Positions 63,192 to 64,000 of a stretch of 64,000 nucleotides of DNA are shown in pieces. Within the stretch, counting starts at the first letter, position 1, and the number at the start of each line of letters is the position of its first letter. Both the position numbers and the translations under genes were made by a program. Source of the stretch: CAYNWT01 sp964485095 (GTDB taxonomy: Bacteria; Planctomycetota; Planctomycetia; Planctomycetales; Planctomycetaceae). A model generated the notes under the pieces. It did no database searches. It saw only the letters and a program-made list of their open reading frames with translations, and was not told the DNA's origin. Where the stretch lies: positions 1 through 64,000 of the forward strand of contig CAZAIB010000018.1 in NCBI GenBank assembly GCA_964485095.1. The letters run 5' to 3'.

Positions 63192-63842
63192 TTAGTCGAT
63201 TGACTGCTCAACCCGCTGCTTCAAACTGTGATTAGTAATCTGAAGCCGTAAGTACTCATCAGCCAGTTCTCGCCGAAGTTCGACCAGGCGGGCACGATCA
63301 GTTCGCAGGACTTCAAGTTCGTTTGTCAGTCGGTACACGTCCCTGCGTCGATCAGCCGACCTCGTCCTTGTGTCGGTGGTGTCTTGTACTTTTTTGGAGA
63401 GGCTATCTGACACACCCAACACGGCTGTGTGAATCTGTTGCAGGTAAGCTTCTACTTCTGTTTCTCTCTTCTTCAGTGCTTCCAGATCGACCTTCTCAAT
63501 TGACTGCACTGCCTCAAGCTGTTCGGTCACTTGCGGAATCAGCGTGTTAAGCGCCCCGAGTCTTGTTCGTTGACGTGTATCAAGGTCTTTGCGAGCTTTC
63601 ACGATTGCCTGTGACAACTGACTCTCAGGAACGGTGGCGATTTGTTTGTCGCCAACACCCGTGACTGTCCACTTTGGTTCTTCACCTTCACTCAGCTGAA
63701 AGTTGTATTCGGTGAGGTCCGGAGAGTTCATTTCCGACTGCCAGTTTACACCCCCGGCCACGTAAGCAACTGTGAAGCCCAGGAACACAACGCTGGCTAC
63801 GGCAAGGAAAACCGACAGCACCTTGTTGAATGTATTAGTCAT
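63192..63842 (-). CDS. membrane-anchored coiled-coil protein
   Basis: A 216-residue protein. One N-terminal helix (about 8-30, LSVFLAVASVVFLGFTVAYV) precedes a short Pro/Glu-rich segment and a coiled coil (about 80-215, rich in Leu/Glu/Arg/Gln). I recognise no family. ATG at 63842 overlaps the end of a likely upstream frame that runs out of the window. It sits 21 bases before the 293-residue coiled-coil gene; both are small N-anchored coiled-coil proteins on the mre strand. Confidence 0.75.
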   Translation of the reverse strand: MTNTFNKVLSVFLAVASVVFLGFTVAYVAGGVNWQSEMNSPDLTEYNFQLSEGEEPKWTVTGVGDKQIATVPESQLSQAIVKARKDLDTRQRTRLGALNTLIPQVTEQLEAVQSIEKVDLEALKKRETEVEAYLQQIHTAVLGVSDSLSKKVQDTTDTRTRSADRRRDVYRLTNELEVLRTDRARLVELRRELADEYLRLQITNHSLKQRVEQSID

Positions 63843-64000
63843 CGACGCGATCCAGCACGCATTTCATTGCGATGAAGGTGTAGACCAAAAGACAACTGAC
63901 CTCGCGAACGCGATTCCATTTCGTTCGAAGAGGAAAGCCGCACCTGTTGTTGCAGATGACCTGCTGACGGGGACAGGCGGAAGTCTTTCGATATTTCGGA
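63835..64000 (-). CDS. possible 3' end of a gene cut by the right edge
   Basis: A minus-strand frame is open from the window edge to a TAA at 63835-63837 and would overlap the next start by 8 bases. Its last part (REVSCLLVYTFIAMKCVLDR) looks like a plausible hydrophobic C-terminal segment with good third-position GC. Two other minus frames over the same ~160 bases are also open for much of it, one ending in an ATGA overlap, so the choice is tentative. Confidence 0.35.
   Translation of the reverse strand, partial: PKYRKTSACPRQQVICNNRCGFPLRTKWNRVREVSCLLVYTFIAMKCVLDRVDD

Noticed and set aside
1..64000. Prophage, insertion sequence, CRISPR or defence island
   Set aside because: No integrase, transposase, phage structural gene, Cas protein, restriction enzyme or regularly spaced repeat array is visible; gene content is chromosomal throughout.

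Overview
The window reads as a stretch of a planctomycete chromosome (Planctomycetota, probably Planctomycetales). The evidence is the protein content: a PVC-type heme protein with the membrane-bound dehydrogenase, HEAT and CxxCH order (313-3657), a DUF1549/DUF1553 plus DUF1501 pair (13201-16548), a fasciclin protein opening with the planctomycete LEPR-XLL-type N-terminal motif (35834-37924), an ABC permease fused to an M1 peptidase, a transmembrane Ser/Thr kinase, and several secreted cytochromes. The genus cannot be fixed from the sequence. I saw no rRNA, tRNA, CRISPR array, insertion sequence or prophage. The region is ordinary chromosome with short intergenic repeats.

Layout. 1-7032 (+): terminator of an upstream unit, then the PVC heme protein and a large multi-spanning membrane protein. 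7054-9362 (-): truA, a family-4 glycosyltransferase and a small membrane protein. 9471-13070: a CDGSH Fe-S protein, an inverted-repeat element, an apparently degenerate phosphohexomutase with a cysteine cluster (-), then holA and an iodotyrosine-deiodinase-like flavoprotein (+). 13201-17424 (+): DUF1549/1553, DUF1501 and YqgE. 17568-21810 (-): a tight operon of an S41-like PDZ protein, a beta-propeller cytochrome and a secreted endonuclease/phosphatase-fold enzyme. 21994-27349: a HAMP-like membrane protein (+), then comEC, nrdR, sixA and a serine-less alpha/beta hydrolase (-). 27654-41256 (+): ABC ATPase and permease-peptidase, purH, a BNR sialidase-like protein, the fasciclin protein, 5-FTHF cyclo-ligase, and a coupled trpA / EamA transporter / gamma-carbonic-anhydrase group. 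41356-43453 (-): trpC, Nudix and a secreted protein. 43527-49227 (+): CPBP protease, sulfotransferase, tyrS, two related small membrane proteins and a Gfo/Idh/MocA oxidoreductase. 49270-53982 (-): a 1570-residue FHA-like coiled-coil membrane protein, divergent from a Ser/Thr kinase and a lipoprotein (+). 56868-64000 (-): the cell-elongation cluster mreB-mreC-mreD-mrdA, preceded by two membrane-anchored coiled-coil proteins and two tiny membrane proteins.

How it fits together. The right end is the most coherent functional block. MreB/C/D and the PBP2 transpeptidase form the elongasome, and four uncharacterised genes on the same strand just upstream, one with MreC-like architecture, are candidate partners. 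The adjoining kinase and the FHA-like giant coiled coil may form a signalling or scaffold pair. The rest is housekeeping (truA, holA, purH, trpA, trpC, tyrS, nrdR) mixed with planctomycete-type secreted redox proteins.

The most unusual nucleotide signal is a short repeat found three times directly behind stop codons (16549, 17426, 60660 on the minus strand). Its hairpin arms differ between copies but keep base-pairing, and a 13-nt tail is identical in all three.
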